From CAYMWF01 sp964394085 [NCBI: uncultured Gemmatimonadota bacterium] (GTDB lineage Bacteria; GCA-2686955; CAYMWF01): a stretch of DNA of 56,793 nt. This document shows positions 1 to 8,230 of the stretch, one piece after another. The translations under genes and the position numbers were made by a program. The first letter of the stretch is position 1, and every line of letters starts with the position of its first letter. Under the pieces are notes generated by a model, which was given only the letters and a program-made list of their open reading frames with translations, ran no database searches and was not told the origin of the DNA. The stretch spans positions 26,286 through 83,078 of the forward strand of contig CAYMWF010000015.1 in NCBI GenBank assembly GCA_964394085.1. Direction: 5' to 3'.

Positions 1-117
1 TTTTTGTCACGTGACAAATCCGGGAGCCGTCGACCGGGCCTTTTTACCCGGCCGGCCGCTCCGACGACTCCGGGCGGCTTTTTTGTCACGTGACAAATCC
101 GGGAGCCGCGGACCGGG
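1..117. repeat. Direct repeat carrying two copies of a perfect 16-bp palindrome
   Basis: A unit of about 38 bases occurs twice, at 1-38 and 80-117, differing at only two or three positions. Each copy carries the perfect palindrome TTTGTCACGTGACAAA, at 3-18 and 82-97. Both copies lie downstream of the stop of the hydratase gene at 240. Paired perfect palindromes look like operators for a dimeric regulator controlling a gene to the left of the window, or a repetitive intergenic element; the sequence alone does not decide. No gene is visible between 1 and 239. Confidence 0.8.
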
Positions 118-239
118 CGGATGACAGGCCTGCGGTCGGAATGTTGTTTTTCTGCCGTTGCATCACAGTTTGCGCCCGGCGGATGCATGTTACGGTGATA
201 CGAGTCATCAGTAAGATCTTCCGGCCTACGGCCGGACCT

Positions 240-1001
240 TCAGCGGTTCCGCCAGACCGGTTTTCGCTTCTCCAGGAAGGCGTTGAGGCCTTCGTTGGCA
301 TCCTCGGTGTTCATGAGTTCGTCCAGGTAGATCCGCTCGACCCTGTCGAGGGCGGCCTCAAACCTGAGACCGAGGCTCGCGTCCACGGCTTTCTTTGTGA
401 GAGCCAGGACCGGCGCGCTCAGGGCTGCGAGCCTGCCGGTGAATTCGGCGACTTCCTCGTCGAGCTTATCCTGCTCGAACACCTTGTTGATCAACCCGAT
501 CCGGAGCGCTTCGTCCGCCCTGATCCTGTCACCCAGGCAGAGCAGCTCCAGCGCCCTGTTCCTGCCGACGAGCTGCGTGAAGATCGGGGCCGCCACGGGC
601 GGGAACACGCCCACCTGTATCTCGGGCTGGCCGAAGGAAGCGCGCTCCCCCGCAAGGACGATGTCGCAGAAAACCGCCAGTTCGCAGCCCCCGCCGAGGG
701 CGGCGCCCTGGACCGCGGCCACGGTAATGAACGGCAGGCGGTTCAAAACCCTGAAAAGGCCGTGAAACACCTCGATCATTTCTTCCGCCATGTCCCCGGT
801 ATGCTCCGAAACATCCACCCCGGCCGAAAAAGCCTTGCCCTCCCCGCTGACCACCAGCGCTTTCAGGTCGGTCTCCCCGGCGATTGAATCGATAAAACCG
901 GTCATTTCCCGCATCATCTCGATGTTGAGCACATTGAGCGGCGGTCTTGCCAGCACGAGCCGGGCGATGCCGCCCGACACTTCGGTTTTTATATGCTTCA
1001 T
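240..1001 (-). CDS. dch: Cyclohexa-1,5-diene-1-carbonyl-CoA hydratase (Dch/BamR-like)
   Basis: A 253-residue crotonase-fold protein that would add water to cyclohexa-1,5-diene-1-carbonyl-CoA, the product of benzoyl-CoA reduction, in the cytoplasm. Visible features are the N-terminal 'RLVLARPPLNVLNIEMMREM' stretch typical of dienoyl-CoA hydratases, the oxyanion-hole segment 'KAFSAGVDVSEH' near residue 60, 'QGAALGGGCELAVFCD' near residue 100 and 'FGQPEIQVGVFPP' near residue 125. The ATG at 1001 is chosen because GGAGGAAGAGG lies directly upstream; the frame stays open further upstream without family similarity. It is the last gene of the MarR-headed minus-strand operon that also holds BamA, which supports the specific assignment over a generic enoyl-CoA hydratase. 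The specific substrate is inferred from resemblance and context. Confidence 0.85.
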   Translation of the reverse strand: MKHIKTEVSGGIARLVLARPPLNVLNIEMMREMTGFIDSIAGETDLKALVVSGEGKAFSAGVDVSEHTGDMAEEMIEVFHGLFRVLNRLPFITVAAVQGAALGGGCELAVFCDIVLAGERASFGQPEIQVGVFPPVAAPIFTQLVGRNRALELLCLGDRIRADEALRIGLINKVFEQDKLDEEVAEFTGRLAALSAPVLALTKKAVDASLGLRFEAALDRVERIYLDELMNTEDANEGLNAFLEKRKPVWRNR

Positions 1002-1191
1002 CCTCTTCCTCCGAACGGCGGATCCCGTAACGCTCCCGCCGCGGTGGATATTTTCGACCTCCGCGGGTGGGGCGGTATTTCCGGCAGGATCGCCGCAATG
1101 GATGGCTTCGGGCAACGGATCCGCGACGGCGATTCCGGTCGCGCCGATGCCGTGGCGCGGGTCGCTTCAGCGCTCCCGGCCATGTCGCCGG

Positions 1192-2382
1192 TTACTTTTC
1201 GCGCTTGATTACGGTGGCCATGGTCACGCCTCCGCCGCCGCAGATTGCGGCTACACCGTGCTCGAGATCCCTGTTCTTCAAGGCGTAGTAGAGCGTCACC
1301 ATTATTCTCAGGCCGCTGATACCCGTCGGGTGGCCGAGAGCGATGGCGCCGCCGTTGACGTTGAGCTTCGACCGGTCCCAGTTCAGCTGCCTCTCGTTTG
1401 CCAGTATCTGCGCCGCGAAAGCTTCGTTCACCTCGATCAGGTCCATCTCGTCCAGGGTCCTGCCCGCGTTCTCCAGGGCGATCGGGATCGCGATGCCCGG
1501 GCCTTCACCCATCACTGAAGGTTCCACGGCCGCCTGCGCGTAAGAAACCAGCGAGAAGAGAGGATCGGCCCCCAGCTCCTTCGCCACTTCCCTGGTTGTA
1601 ACCACCGCCGCAGTCGCGCCGTCGCTCATGCCGCAGGCGTTCGCCGCGGTGACCGTTCCGTCCTTCTTGAACACCGGTTTGAGCGATGCCATCTTTTCGA
1701 CCGAGATGCTCTCGCGGATGGTTTCGTCCTGCTCGAAGGTGAAAGCCGGCGTCTTGCCCTTTTTCGGCACCTCCACCGGAACGATCTCCTCGTCGAAGAG
1801 GCCTTCCTTCCGGGCGGCGGCGGCCTTGTAGTGGCTTTCGGCCGCGAAAGTGTCCTGTTCCTCTCTCGGAATAGAATACTTTTCCACCAGATTCTCGGCG
1901 GTCACGCCCATGCCCTGGTTGATCAGAGGATCTATAGAATCGGACCAGCCGTCCTCGAGGACCTTGTTGCCCATCTTGAAGCCGTCCCACCTGGTTCCCT
2001 TGAGAAGGAAGGGGATCGTGCTCATGCTGTCCATTCCGGCCACCATGAAGATGCGCCCTTCGCCGAGGCGGAGCGCCTGCGACGCGAGAGCCATCGATTT
2101 CATCCCCGAAGGGCAGGCCATGTTGATGGTCTGGGTCGGCACCTCCGTCGGAACGCCGCCGCGCACCGATGCAGTCCGGGACGGATTCGGCCCGTTGCCC
2201 GCCTGCCTGCAGTGCCCTATAATGGTTTCAGCCACCTGGGAGCCCTCGACGCCGGCCCTTTTCAATGCTTCCCCGATCGCCACCGCACCCAGGTCATACG
2301 CCGGTATATACCGGAGGGAACCGCCGAACCGCCCCATCGGGGTCCGCACGGCGCTGATTACGACAATATCGTTAAGATTCAT
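1192..2382 (-). CDS. Acetyl-CoA C-acyltransferase (thiolase)
   Basis: A 396-residue thiolase for CoA-dependent cleavage of a 3-oxoacyl-CoA, probably 3-oxopimelyl-CoA or acetoacetyl-CoA in the benzoyl-CoA pathway. The N-terminus 'VVISAVRTPMGRFGGSLR' is typical. The acylated cysteine sits in 'NMACPSGMKSMALASQAL' near residue 90, the catalytic histidine in 'GGAIALGHPTGISGLR', and the second cysteine in 'ICGGGGVTMATV' near the C-terminus, so all catalytic residues are present. The ATG at 2382 follows AAAGAAAGGTGTCGAG. A long inverted repeat separates it from the upstream SDR gene. Degradative rather than biosynthetic direction is inferred from the operon. Confidence 0.9.
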   Translation of the reverse strand: MNLNDIVVISAVRTPMGRFGGSLRYIPAYDLGAVAIGEALKRAGVEGSQVAETIIGHCRQAGNGPNPSRTASVRGGVPTEVPTQTINMACPSGMKSMALASQALRLGEGRIFMVAGMDSMSTIPFLLKGTRWDGFKMGNKVLEDGWSDSIDPLINQGMGVTAENLVEKYSIPREEQDTFAAESHYKAAAARKEGLFDEEIVPVEVPKKGKTPAFTFEQDETIRESISVEKMASLKPVFKKDGTVTAANACGMSDGATAAVVTTREVAKELGADPLFSLVSYAQAAVEPSVMGEGPGIAIPIALENAGRTLDEMDLIEVNEAFAAQILANERQLNWDRSKLNVNGGAIALGHPTGISGLRIMVTLYYALKNRDLEHGVAAICGGGGVTMATVIKREK

Positions 2383-2417
2383 CTCGACACCTTTCTTTAT
2401 TTTCCTTGTATCCCATA

Positions 2418-2576
2418 GTGTCATGGCAAACAGCAAATGATGCATCTTGCGAAGGAATTTGTCGTTCCAGCAAGGCGCGGCTGAAGGAGCATAGCAGCGC
2501 TATGTGACTGAAGCCGAAACGCAGCAGGAGCGACAAAGGACAAGCAGGATGCGTCGTTTGATGTTTGCCAGGGCAC
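2418..2576. repeat. Long imperfect inverted repeat (about 72-nt arms) inside the operon
   Basis: The arm 2424-2495 and the reverse complement of 2499-2570 align over their whole length with about three quarters identity. Both begin TGGCAAACA and end CATAGC, around a 3-base centre AGC at 2496-2498. Weaker pairing extends to 2418 and 2576, where the element abuts the stop codon of the SDR gene. It would form a very large hairpin in the operon mRNA between the SDR and thiolase cistrons. The form is that of a mobile palindromic repeat (REP or MITE type). No second copy is present in the window. Confidence 0.85.
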
Positions 2577-3319
2577 TAAATATACTGGCCGCCGTCCACT
2601 CTTATCACTTCACCCGTGATATGCCGCGCCGCTTCAGAGGCCAAGAACGCCACCACCGACCCCACCTCGTCCGGCTGTCCCAGCCTGCCGAGGACTATCT
2701 CCTTGAGAGCGGCATCCTTCACCGTTTCCGGCGCCTGCGCCATCATCTCGGTTTCGATGAGGCCCGGAGCGACGGCGTTTACATTCACGCTGTATTTCCC
2801 GAGCTCGCGGGCCACGGTCTTGGTGAGCCCGATGATGCCGGCCTTGGAAGCGGTATAGTTGGATTGACCGAACTTGCCCCTCAGGCCGTTGATGGACGTG
2901 ATGTTGATTATCTTACCCGATTTCTGCTCCCTGAAGATCGGGGAACAGAGCCGGATATAGTTGAAGAAGCCCTTGAGGTTGATGTTCAGGACGGTGTCCC
3001 ACTGCTCCTCGCTCATCTTCCATATCACGCCGTCCCAGTTCACTCCCGCGTTGTTTACGAGGATATCGAGGCTGCCGAAAGTTTCCCGAACCTGGTTCAC
3101 CATCTTTTCGGCGTCTTCGAAAGACGACACATCCGCCCTGACGGCGAGCCCCCGGCCTCCGAGCGATTCGATCTTCCGCACGATTTCGTCCGCTTCTTCT
3201 TTATGCTTCCGGAAATTGATCGCTACGTCGGCGCCGTGCTCGGCGAGCGAGAGAGCGATGGAGCTCCCGATGCCGAGGCTCCCGCCCGTGACGATCGCCG
3301 CTTTCCCTTTCAGATTCAT
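2576..3319 (-). CDS. Short-chain dehydrogenase/reductase (FabG-like)
   Basis: A 247-residue classical SDR. The cofactor motif 'VTGGSLGIGSSIALSLAEHG' lies at the N-terminus, 'LVNNAGV' near residue 87, and the catalytic Ser, Tyr and Lys in 'INITSINGLRGKF' and 'NYTASKAG' near residues 137-156. The C-terminal 'ITGEVIRVDGGQYI' is typical of FabG/PhaB proteins. The start at 3319 has GGAGAGGAATAATATC upstream. Its place between BamA and the thiolase suggests a CoA-ester hydroxyl oxidation. It may act as the 6-hydroxycyclohex-1-ene-1-carbonyl-CoA dehydrogenase, since no zinc-type Had/BamQ is in the operon, or as a second 3-hydroxyacyl-CoA dehydrogenase. The general family is certain; the substrate is inference. 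Confidence 0.88.
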   Translation of the reverse strand: MNLKGKAAIVTGGSLGIGSSIALSLAEHGADVAINFRKHKEEADEIVRKIESLGGRGLAVRADVSSFEDAEKMVNQVRETFGSLDILVNNAGVNWDGVIWKMSEEQWDTVLNINLKGFFNYIRLCSPIFREQKSGKIINITSINGLRGKFGQSNYTASKAGIIGLTKTVARELGKYSVNVNAVAPGLIETEMMAQAPETVKDAALKEIVLGRLGQPDEVGSVVAFLASEAARHITGEVIRVDGGQYI

Positions 3320-3418
3320 GATATTATTCCTCTCCGTTGCCGGTTTGCGTAACAGCACCGACCGCCGTGCACCGGCGTTTCTTCGCCGGCGCCGGCCTTA
3401 TTTTCGTTCGCGTCCGCT

Positions 3419-4552
3419 TCAGCTTTCTTTCGGAGGCGGCAGCACCTTCTCGAAGGTTTCCATGTCCATCCGGGCGCCTTCGGCCAGGAGCCTGCGGTAC
3501 CCGATGAAGTCGACCACGTCGGCGCCGGTCAGCTTCTTGGTGTTGAAGGCCGTAAAGCCGAGGAACGCCTCGGTGGCCATGTTGCTCGCGAGCCAGTGCC
3601 TGTTGATCACCTTGCTCTGATCCCAGAAGAACTTCTTCTTCAGGCGGATGCCTTCCACCGACTTGATCAGGCAGTGAGGCATGAGATTGGTGAAGGTCCA
3701 GACCACCTTGTCGACTTCGCGGTCGAGAAGGGTGAAGTCGTATTCCGCTCCCTTGAGCCTGGCCCTGGCGTCCTTGCCGGCCTGCCCCGTCAGCATCTCG
3801 CCGTATACTATTTCTCCGTCATCCACGTAACGGTCGACAATCACCGTCGGATTCCTGATAAATTCGCCGTTCTCCTTAAGCACCGGCGCAACCTTGCTGA
3901 TGAGGCCGAGCCGCTTCATCTTGTAAGCCGACCATACCTCGCAGGACACGCAGTTCCACATGGCGTCCTCGATGCCGAGGTACCAGGGCAGGAAGTCGGT
4001 GGAGCCGCCGTCCGGGGCGGAACCGTGGCGCGGACCGGCCTGGCCGAACAGGGCCACGTCGGATGACACGCTGATGTCGCACGCCATGCCGATCTCCTGG
4101 CCGCCCGCTATCCTCATGCCGTTCACCCGGCAGATCACCGGCTTCTTGCATCCGAGGATCGCGTCTACCATCCCGTTGAACAGGTCCATGTAAGCGCCGT
4201 ACTCGTTGGGCCGCTGGCTGTAATACTCGGCGTATTCCTTGGTGTTGCCGCCGGTGCAGAAGGATCTCGCCCCTTCGCCGGTGAACACGACCGACACCAC
4301 CCGGTTGTCCATCGACGCTTTCGAGAAGCCGGCGATGACCCCCTTGACCATCTCGGTAGTGTAAGAGTTGAGCTGGGCCGGATTGTTCAGGGTGATCCAG
4401 GCGGTGAACAGCCCTTCGACCGGGTTCCCGGCCGGATCCAGAACCGGTTTCAGCTCGTACCTGGTGCAGGGCGCTTCGTCGCCGAAGTGCTCGTCCGCCC
4501 ACAGGTTGTGGTTCTTCATTTCATCATCTCTAGGCAACCAATCCAGTGACAT
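3419..4552 (-). CDS. bamA: 6-oxocyclohex-1-ene-1-carbonyl-CoA hydrolase (BamA/Oah)
   Basis: A 377-residue ring-opening hydrolase that hydrates and cleaves 6-oxocyclohex-1-ene-1-carbonyl-CoA to 3-hydroxypimelyl-CoA, the marker reaction of anaerobic aromatic degradation. Length and sequence fit BamA: 'ITLNNPAQLNSYTTEMVKG', 'FTGEGARSFCTGGNTKEYAE', 'RVNGMRIAGGQEIGMACD' and 'QAGPRHGSAPDGGSTDFLPW' are hallmarks that ordinary enoyl-CoA hydratases lack. The ATG at 4552 has AGGAGGAGCTT directly upstream. It lies between the SDR and the LeuA-like gene, all on one strand with short gaps. This is the most diagnostic gene of the operon. Confidence 0.95.
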   Translation of the reverse strand: MSLDWLPRDDEMKNHNLWADEHFGDEAPCTRYELKPVLDPAGNPVEGLFTAWITLNNPAQLNSYTTEMVKGVIAGFSKASMDNRVVSVVFTGEGARSFCTGGNTKEYAEYYSQRPNEYGAYMDLFNGMVDAILGCKKPVICRVNGMRIAGGQEIGMACDISVSSDVALFGQAGPRHGSAPDGGSTDFLPWYLGIEDAMWNCVSCEVWSAYKMKRLGLISKVAPVLKENGEFIRNPTVIVDRYVDDGEIVYGEMLTGQAGKDARARLKGAEYDFTLLDREVDKVVWTFTNLMPHCLIKSVEGIRLKKKFFWDQSKVINRHWLASNMATEAFLGFTAFNTKKLTGADVVDFIGYRRLLAEGARMDMETFEKVLPPPKES

Positions 4553-4778
4553 AAGCTCCTCCTGGTTCTGATTAGTTGATTAGGACCGTCCGCCCGCCGG
4601 CAGCGTCGCGCCTTCCCTGAGCAGCGGGCGGTTCTACCGCGTCAGGATGGGTTCTTTCATCCACCGCGCCCGGGCAGCGCCGGCGCTTCCGCCGCCGCCG
4701 GGAACGGGCCGGTTCAGCATCAGCCCGCCGTCAGCCCCCGCCGCGCCGGTTGATCCACTCCGGCGGCACCGCGCCGGT

Positions 4779-6017
4779 TCATTCGGTCTCTTCTATTACG
4801 ACGTAGATCTCCTCCTCGGTAAGCAGCCTGTAAGAGCGCTTCGCCCGGTCGAAGATCCGCTCGACGAGCTTTTTCGTCGGCTCGATACCCCGTTTTTCGA
4901 GCCAGTATATGACGTTCGACTTGCCGCTCATCGGGCCGATATCGATCACCTGCTCGAAGCCGAAATCGCCGGCCGGGATACCCGAGTAGACCCTGTCGGC
5001 GAGCCAGTTCGAGCCCTTCTTCTCCGCCTTGATGATGGCGGCGGCGTGAACCCCCGTGGCGGTCCTGAAAGCGTTCTTGCCGACCAGCGGCGCGCCGTCG
5101 TCGATCTTCGCGTTGCAGTAGGTCGAAACCGCATGGCAATACTCTTTCAGCTTGCGCAGGTCGAGGTCTATGTATCCCATGAGTTTCATATTGGTGAGCA
5201 GGATATCCATCGGCGTATTGCCGACCCTCTCCCCGATGCCGAGGGCCGTGCCGTGAAGCCTGTCGGCACCGGCTTCGGCCGCGGCGATCGAATTCAGCAC
5301 CGAAAAATGCCTGTCCCTGTGCCCGTGCCAGTCGATCTTCACATCCTCGCCCGTATCCGCCACCACTCCCTTGACGAAATGAATGAGCCGCTTCACGGCG
5401 GGCGGCACGATATGCCCCACCGTATCGCAGACGCAGATTCTCCTTGCGCCGCACTCGATGGCGGTCGTGTAGAGCTTGCGGATCACCTCGGGTTTCGAAC
5501 GTGTGGTGTCTTCTGTGACGAACATCACGGGGCACCCGTTCTCCACGGCGAATTTCACCGCGTTCTCGGTGAGCCTGAGCAGATCGTCGAGACTCCAGCC
5601 TTCGGCGTACTGCCTGATCGGGCTCGAGCCGATAAAGGTCGACGCCTCTACCGGCAGGCCCGCCCTCTGCGATATCTCGATTACAGGTTCGATATCGGTA
5701 TTGATGGTTCTGGCCGCGCAGTTAGGACTGATCGGGAGCCTGCGCTCGACGATATCCTTCGCCAGGATCAGCGCATCGTTCTTGAACTTCTCGCTCGCTC
5801 CGGGAAGGCCGATGTTGGCCGACTGAATGCCGAGATCCACCATCAGCTGAAGTATTTTTCTCTTCTCTTCAATGTCGGGATCGGTGACGGACGGCGACTG
5901 CAGCCCGTCTCTCAAAGTTTCATCATCGAACTCGACGTCAAGCAGCTCAGGCGGATTCTCCGCGTCTGCGTTCCAGTCGAAAATCCATTCTTTCTCTAAA
6001 TCGATATCGGTGCCCAT
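4779..6017 (-). CDS. LeuA-like acyltransferase (2-isopropylmalate/homocitrate synthase family; possible Re-citrate synthase)
   Basis: A 412-residue DRE-TIM metallolyase-family protein. 'FDDETLRDGLQSPSV' near residue 30 gives the catalytic R-D pair, 'DWHGHRDRH' near residue 218 the HxH metal ligands, and 'GIGERVGNTPMD' near residue 255 the usual barrel segment. 'ATGVHAAAIIKAE' near residue 310 resembles the LeuA subdomain. It lacks the full C-terminal leucine-binding domain of canonical LeuA. Family enzymes condense acetyl-CoA with a 2-oxoacid. Within a benzoyl-CoA operon, leucine synthesis is a poor fit; Re-citrate synthase, which belongs to this family in several anaerobes, or a homocitrate-type reaction is possible. 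A LeuD-like protein two genes upstream may act on the product. The product is unproven. Confidence 0.8.
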   Translation of the reverse strand: MGTDIDLEKEWIFDWNADAENPPELLDVEFDDETLRDGLQSPSVTDPDIEEKRKILQLMVDLGIQSANIGLPGASEKFKNDALILAKDIVERRLPISPNCAARTINTDIEPVIEISQRAGLPVEASTFIGSSPIRQYAEGWSLDDLLRLTENAVKFAVENGCPVMFVTEDTTRSKPEVIRKLYTTAIECGARRICVCDTVGHIVPPAVKRLIHFVKGVVADTGEDVKIDWHGHRDRHFSVLNSIAAAEAGADRLHGTALGIGERVGNTPMDILLTNMKLMGYIDLDLRKLKEYCHAVSTYCNAKIDDGAPLVGKNAFRTATGVHAAAIIKAEKKGSNWLADRVYSGIPAGDFGFEQVIDIGPMSGKSNVIYWLEKRGIEPTKKLVERIFDRAKRSYRLLTEEEIYVVIEETE

Positions 6018-6181
6018 TTTTTATCCCCGGTTATCCGGTTCCTCTCCCGATCCGGCATCCGGCTGGAGTCGCTCCCGACCGGGGGGAACTCCCCGTTCAG
6101 GCGCGGCGCCAATCCACAGCCAGGGCGGAACCTTGTATTACGGACCGGAATCAACAGGCGGGTTCATCCGGACCCGCGTGC

Positions 6182-7033
6182 TTACCTGTAATTATAAAAA
6201 CCTTCGCCCGATTTCTTGCCCAGCTTACCGTCGGCCACCATCTTCAGAAGCAGCTCGGGCGCCTTGTACTGAGGCAGTCCGAACTCTTCAAACATGATTC
6301 CTGCGATGTAGACGGTAGTATCGAGCCCGACGAAATCGAGAAGCGTGAGCGGACCCATCGGGTAACCGCATCCCAGCTTCATCCCCTTGTCGATATCATC
6401 CCTTGAAGCAACGCCCGCTTCGAGAGCGCGAATCGCATCCAGGAGATACGGCACCAGGAGCCTGTTGACCACGAACCCCGTCGTATCCCCGCAGGCGATC
6501 GGATTCTTGCCGAGGGATTCCACGAAGCTGAACGCCTTATCGAAGACGTCCCGGGCCGTGGCGTCGGTTTTGACAACCTCGACGAGCTTCATCACCGGCA
6601 CGGGATTGAAGAAATGGAGCCCGACGAAACGTTCCGGCCTGCCCGTGGCCGAGGCGATGTCGCCGATTTTGAGCGAAGATGTATTGCTCGCGAAAATCGC
6701 TTCGTCACCGCAGAGGGAGTCGAGAGTGGAAAACATCTCGCGCTTGAGGGCGAGATCTTCGGTAATCGCTTCGATAACGAGGTCGCATCCGCTGAGAGCC
6801 TCCAGGCTCGTGGTGACCTGGATGCGTGATACGGTCGCGGCTTTTTCTTCCTCGGTGATCTTTTTCCTTGCGACGGATATGCCGAGCCACCTGTTGATCA
6901 CCCCAAGTCCTTTTTCAGCGAGCTCTTCATCCGCCTCCCGGGCTACCGTCTCGTAACCGCTGGATGCTGAAACCAGTGTAATTCCCGAACCCATCAGCCC
7001 GCATCCGAGCACTCCGACTTTCTTTATTTCCAT
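6182..7033 (-). CDS. hbd: 3-hydroxyacyl-CoA (3-hydroxybutyryl-CoA) dehydrogenase
   Basis: A 283-residue NAD(P)-dependent dehydrogenase oxidising the L-3-hydroxyl of an acyl-CoA. The Rossmann motif 'VGVLGCGLMGSGITLVSASSG' is at the N-terminus, 'FASNTSSLKIGDIA' near residue 115, the catalytic histidine in 'FVGLHFFNPVPVMKLVE' near residue 138, and 'GFVVNRLLVPYL' opens the C-terminal domain. Length matches the single-domain Hbd/PaaH family. In this operon it would oxidise 3-hydroxypimelyl-CoA or 3-hydroxybutyryl-CoA after ring opening by BamA. Confidence 0.93.
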   Translation of the reverse strand: MEIKKVGVLGCGLMGSGITLVSASSGYETVAREADEELAEKGLGVINRWLGISVARKKITEEEKAATVSRIQVTTSLEALSGCDLVIEAITEDLALKREMFSTLDSLCGDEAIFASNTSSLKIGDIASATGRPERFVGLHFFNPVPVMKLVEVVKTDATARDVFDKAFSFVESLGKNPIACGDTTGFVVNRLLVPYLLDAIRALEAGVASRDDIDKGMKLGCGYPMGPLTLLDFVGLDTTVYIAGIMFEEFGLPQYKAPELLLKMVADGKLGKKSGEGFYNYR

Positions 7034-7169
7034 AGCACCTGCCCCTGTTGTTCCTCTCCGGGGAACCGCCCCCGGTAGCTGCCGGTCAAGCCGGTCCGAT
7101 TCACTTTTGAGCGGTCTTCAGACCTTCGAGCCGGTATTTTCCACAGCCTGTTCAGCGTCGCCGGACGGG

Positions 7170-7682
7170 CTATACGCCTTCAGCCGGTTCCCGCTCTTCA
7201 AGCCGCTGCTTTACGAATTCGACCATCCCGCCGACCTCGATCAGACGCCTCACTTCGGGCGGAAAGGGAACCGCCTCGAACGACTGCCCCGAGGCCAGGT
7301 TGGTGATGACGCCTGTGCCGAGATCCACCTGCACGGCATCGCCGCTCGAAATCCCGTCCACCGCCTCGGGGCATTCCAGTATCGGAAGCCCTATATTGAT
7401 CGCGTTTCTGAAAAAGATTCGTGCGAAGGAACGTGCGATCACGCACGCCACGCCCGCCCCCTTGATAGCCAGGGGAGCGTTCTCCCTGGAGCTGCCGCAG
7501 CCGAAGTTGGAACCCGCCACGAGGAGGTCCCCCTCCCGCACCCGGGAAGCGAATTCGGAATCGAGATCCTCGAGGCAGTGCGGCGCCAGCTCTTCCGGCG
7601 TGAACATCAGGCAGTGTCTGGCCGGAATAATCACGTCGGTGTCGATATTGTCTCCGTATTTGTGCGCCTGGCCGTGAATCAT
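7170..7682 (-). CDS. LeuD-like aconitase-family small subunit
   Basis: A 170-residue swivel-domain protein of the 3-isopropylmalate dehydratase small-subunit family. Visible features are the N-terminal 'YGDNIDTDVIIPARH', the substrate-loop region 'VAGSNFGCGSSRENAPLAI' and 'SFARIFFRNAINIGLPI'. The ATG at 7682 is chosen because GGAGGAATAGAG lies just upstream, inside the end of the marR gene, so the two are coupled. No large subunit (LeuC) with the iron-sulfur cluster is in the window, so it must pair with one encoded elsewhere. Its companion is the LeuA-like gene of the same operon, which suggests a short 2-oxoacid or citrate-type chain rather than leucine synthesis. Confidence 0.88.
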   Translation of the reverse strand: MIHGQAHKYGDNIDTDVIIPARHCLMFTPEELAPHCLEDLDSEFASRVREGDLLVAGSNFGCGSSRENAPLAIKGAGVACVIARSFARIFFRNAINIGLPILECPEAVDGISSGDAVQVDLGTGVITNLASGQSFEAVPFPPEVRRLIEVGGMVEFVKQRLEEREPAEGV

Positions 7683-7684
7683 CT

Positions 7685-8119
7685 CTATTCCTCCGGATTC
7701 TTGAGCTGTTCCCATATACGGATAGCGCTTCCGATCAGCACCGTCCGTTCTTCAGGGTGAAGCGGGGCGAGAGCGTTCTGGTTGATCTCCTTCGCGATAC
7801 GGTCGACTTTCGGTATCAGTGCAGCCCCTTTGCGGGTAAGCCGCACTCTCACCACTCTCCTGTCCCCATCCGTCCGCTGACGCTCGACAAGTTTTTCACG
7901 GGTGACCCTGTCAACGATACCCGTAATCGTAGGTCCGTCGAAATCGAGACGCCGGCCGAGCTCCGACAGCGACTGGTTATCGTTTTCACCGAGACTCGTC
8001 AGTACAAGATACTGCGTGGCCGTGATGCCGAATTTCCCGAGCTCGTGTTCGAGGGTGCGTTTCAGGATCCTGGCGGTTCTCGCCACAAGGAACCCTATGT
8101 TCGTGTCGAGTGAATTCAC
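7685..8119 (-). CDS. MarR-family transcriptional regulator
   Basis: A 144-residue winged-helix protein and the first gene of the operon. The DNA-binding region is 'SLSELGRRLDFDGPTITGIVDRV' followed by the wing 'RQRTDGDRRVVRVRLTRKG', preceded by 'ILKRTLEHELGKFGITATQYLVL', typical of MarR. The GTG at 8119 is preferred over an upstream TTG at 8155 because GGGAAAGG precedes it at good spacing and it gives normal MarR length. MarR-type regulators such as BadR control benzoate genes in other bacteria; here a CoA-thioester ligand and autoregulation through the palindrome just upstream are inferred. Confidence 0.9.
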   Translation of the reverse strand: MNSLDTNIGFLVARTARILKRTLEHELGKFGITATQYLVLTSLGENDNQSLSELGRRLDFDGPTITGIVDRVTREKLVERQRTDGDRRVVRVRLTRKGAALIPKVDRIAKEINQNALAPLHPEERTVLIGSAIRIWEQLKNPEE

Positions 8120-8230
8120 ATCGGAAAACCTTTCCCGGAGCGTGCCGGTGAACAATTCCGAACCGTTGTTCCCAATGTTCTGGATACGTCGATGTTGAGC
8201 CGTTGAAAACTCAGGGATATATTTAGCACA

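Noticed and set aside
90-887. Long plus-strand open frame over the dch gene
   Set aside because: Antisense to a clear crotonase gene; the translation has no recognisable features.
2504-3352. 282-residue plus-strand frame
   Set aside because: Shadow of the SDR gene and the inverted repeat; no family resemblance.
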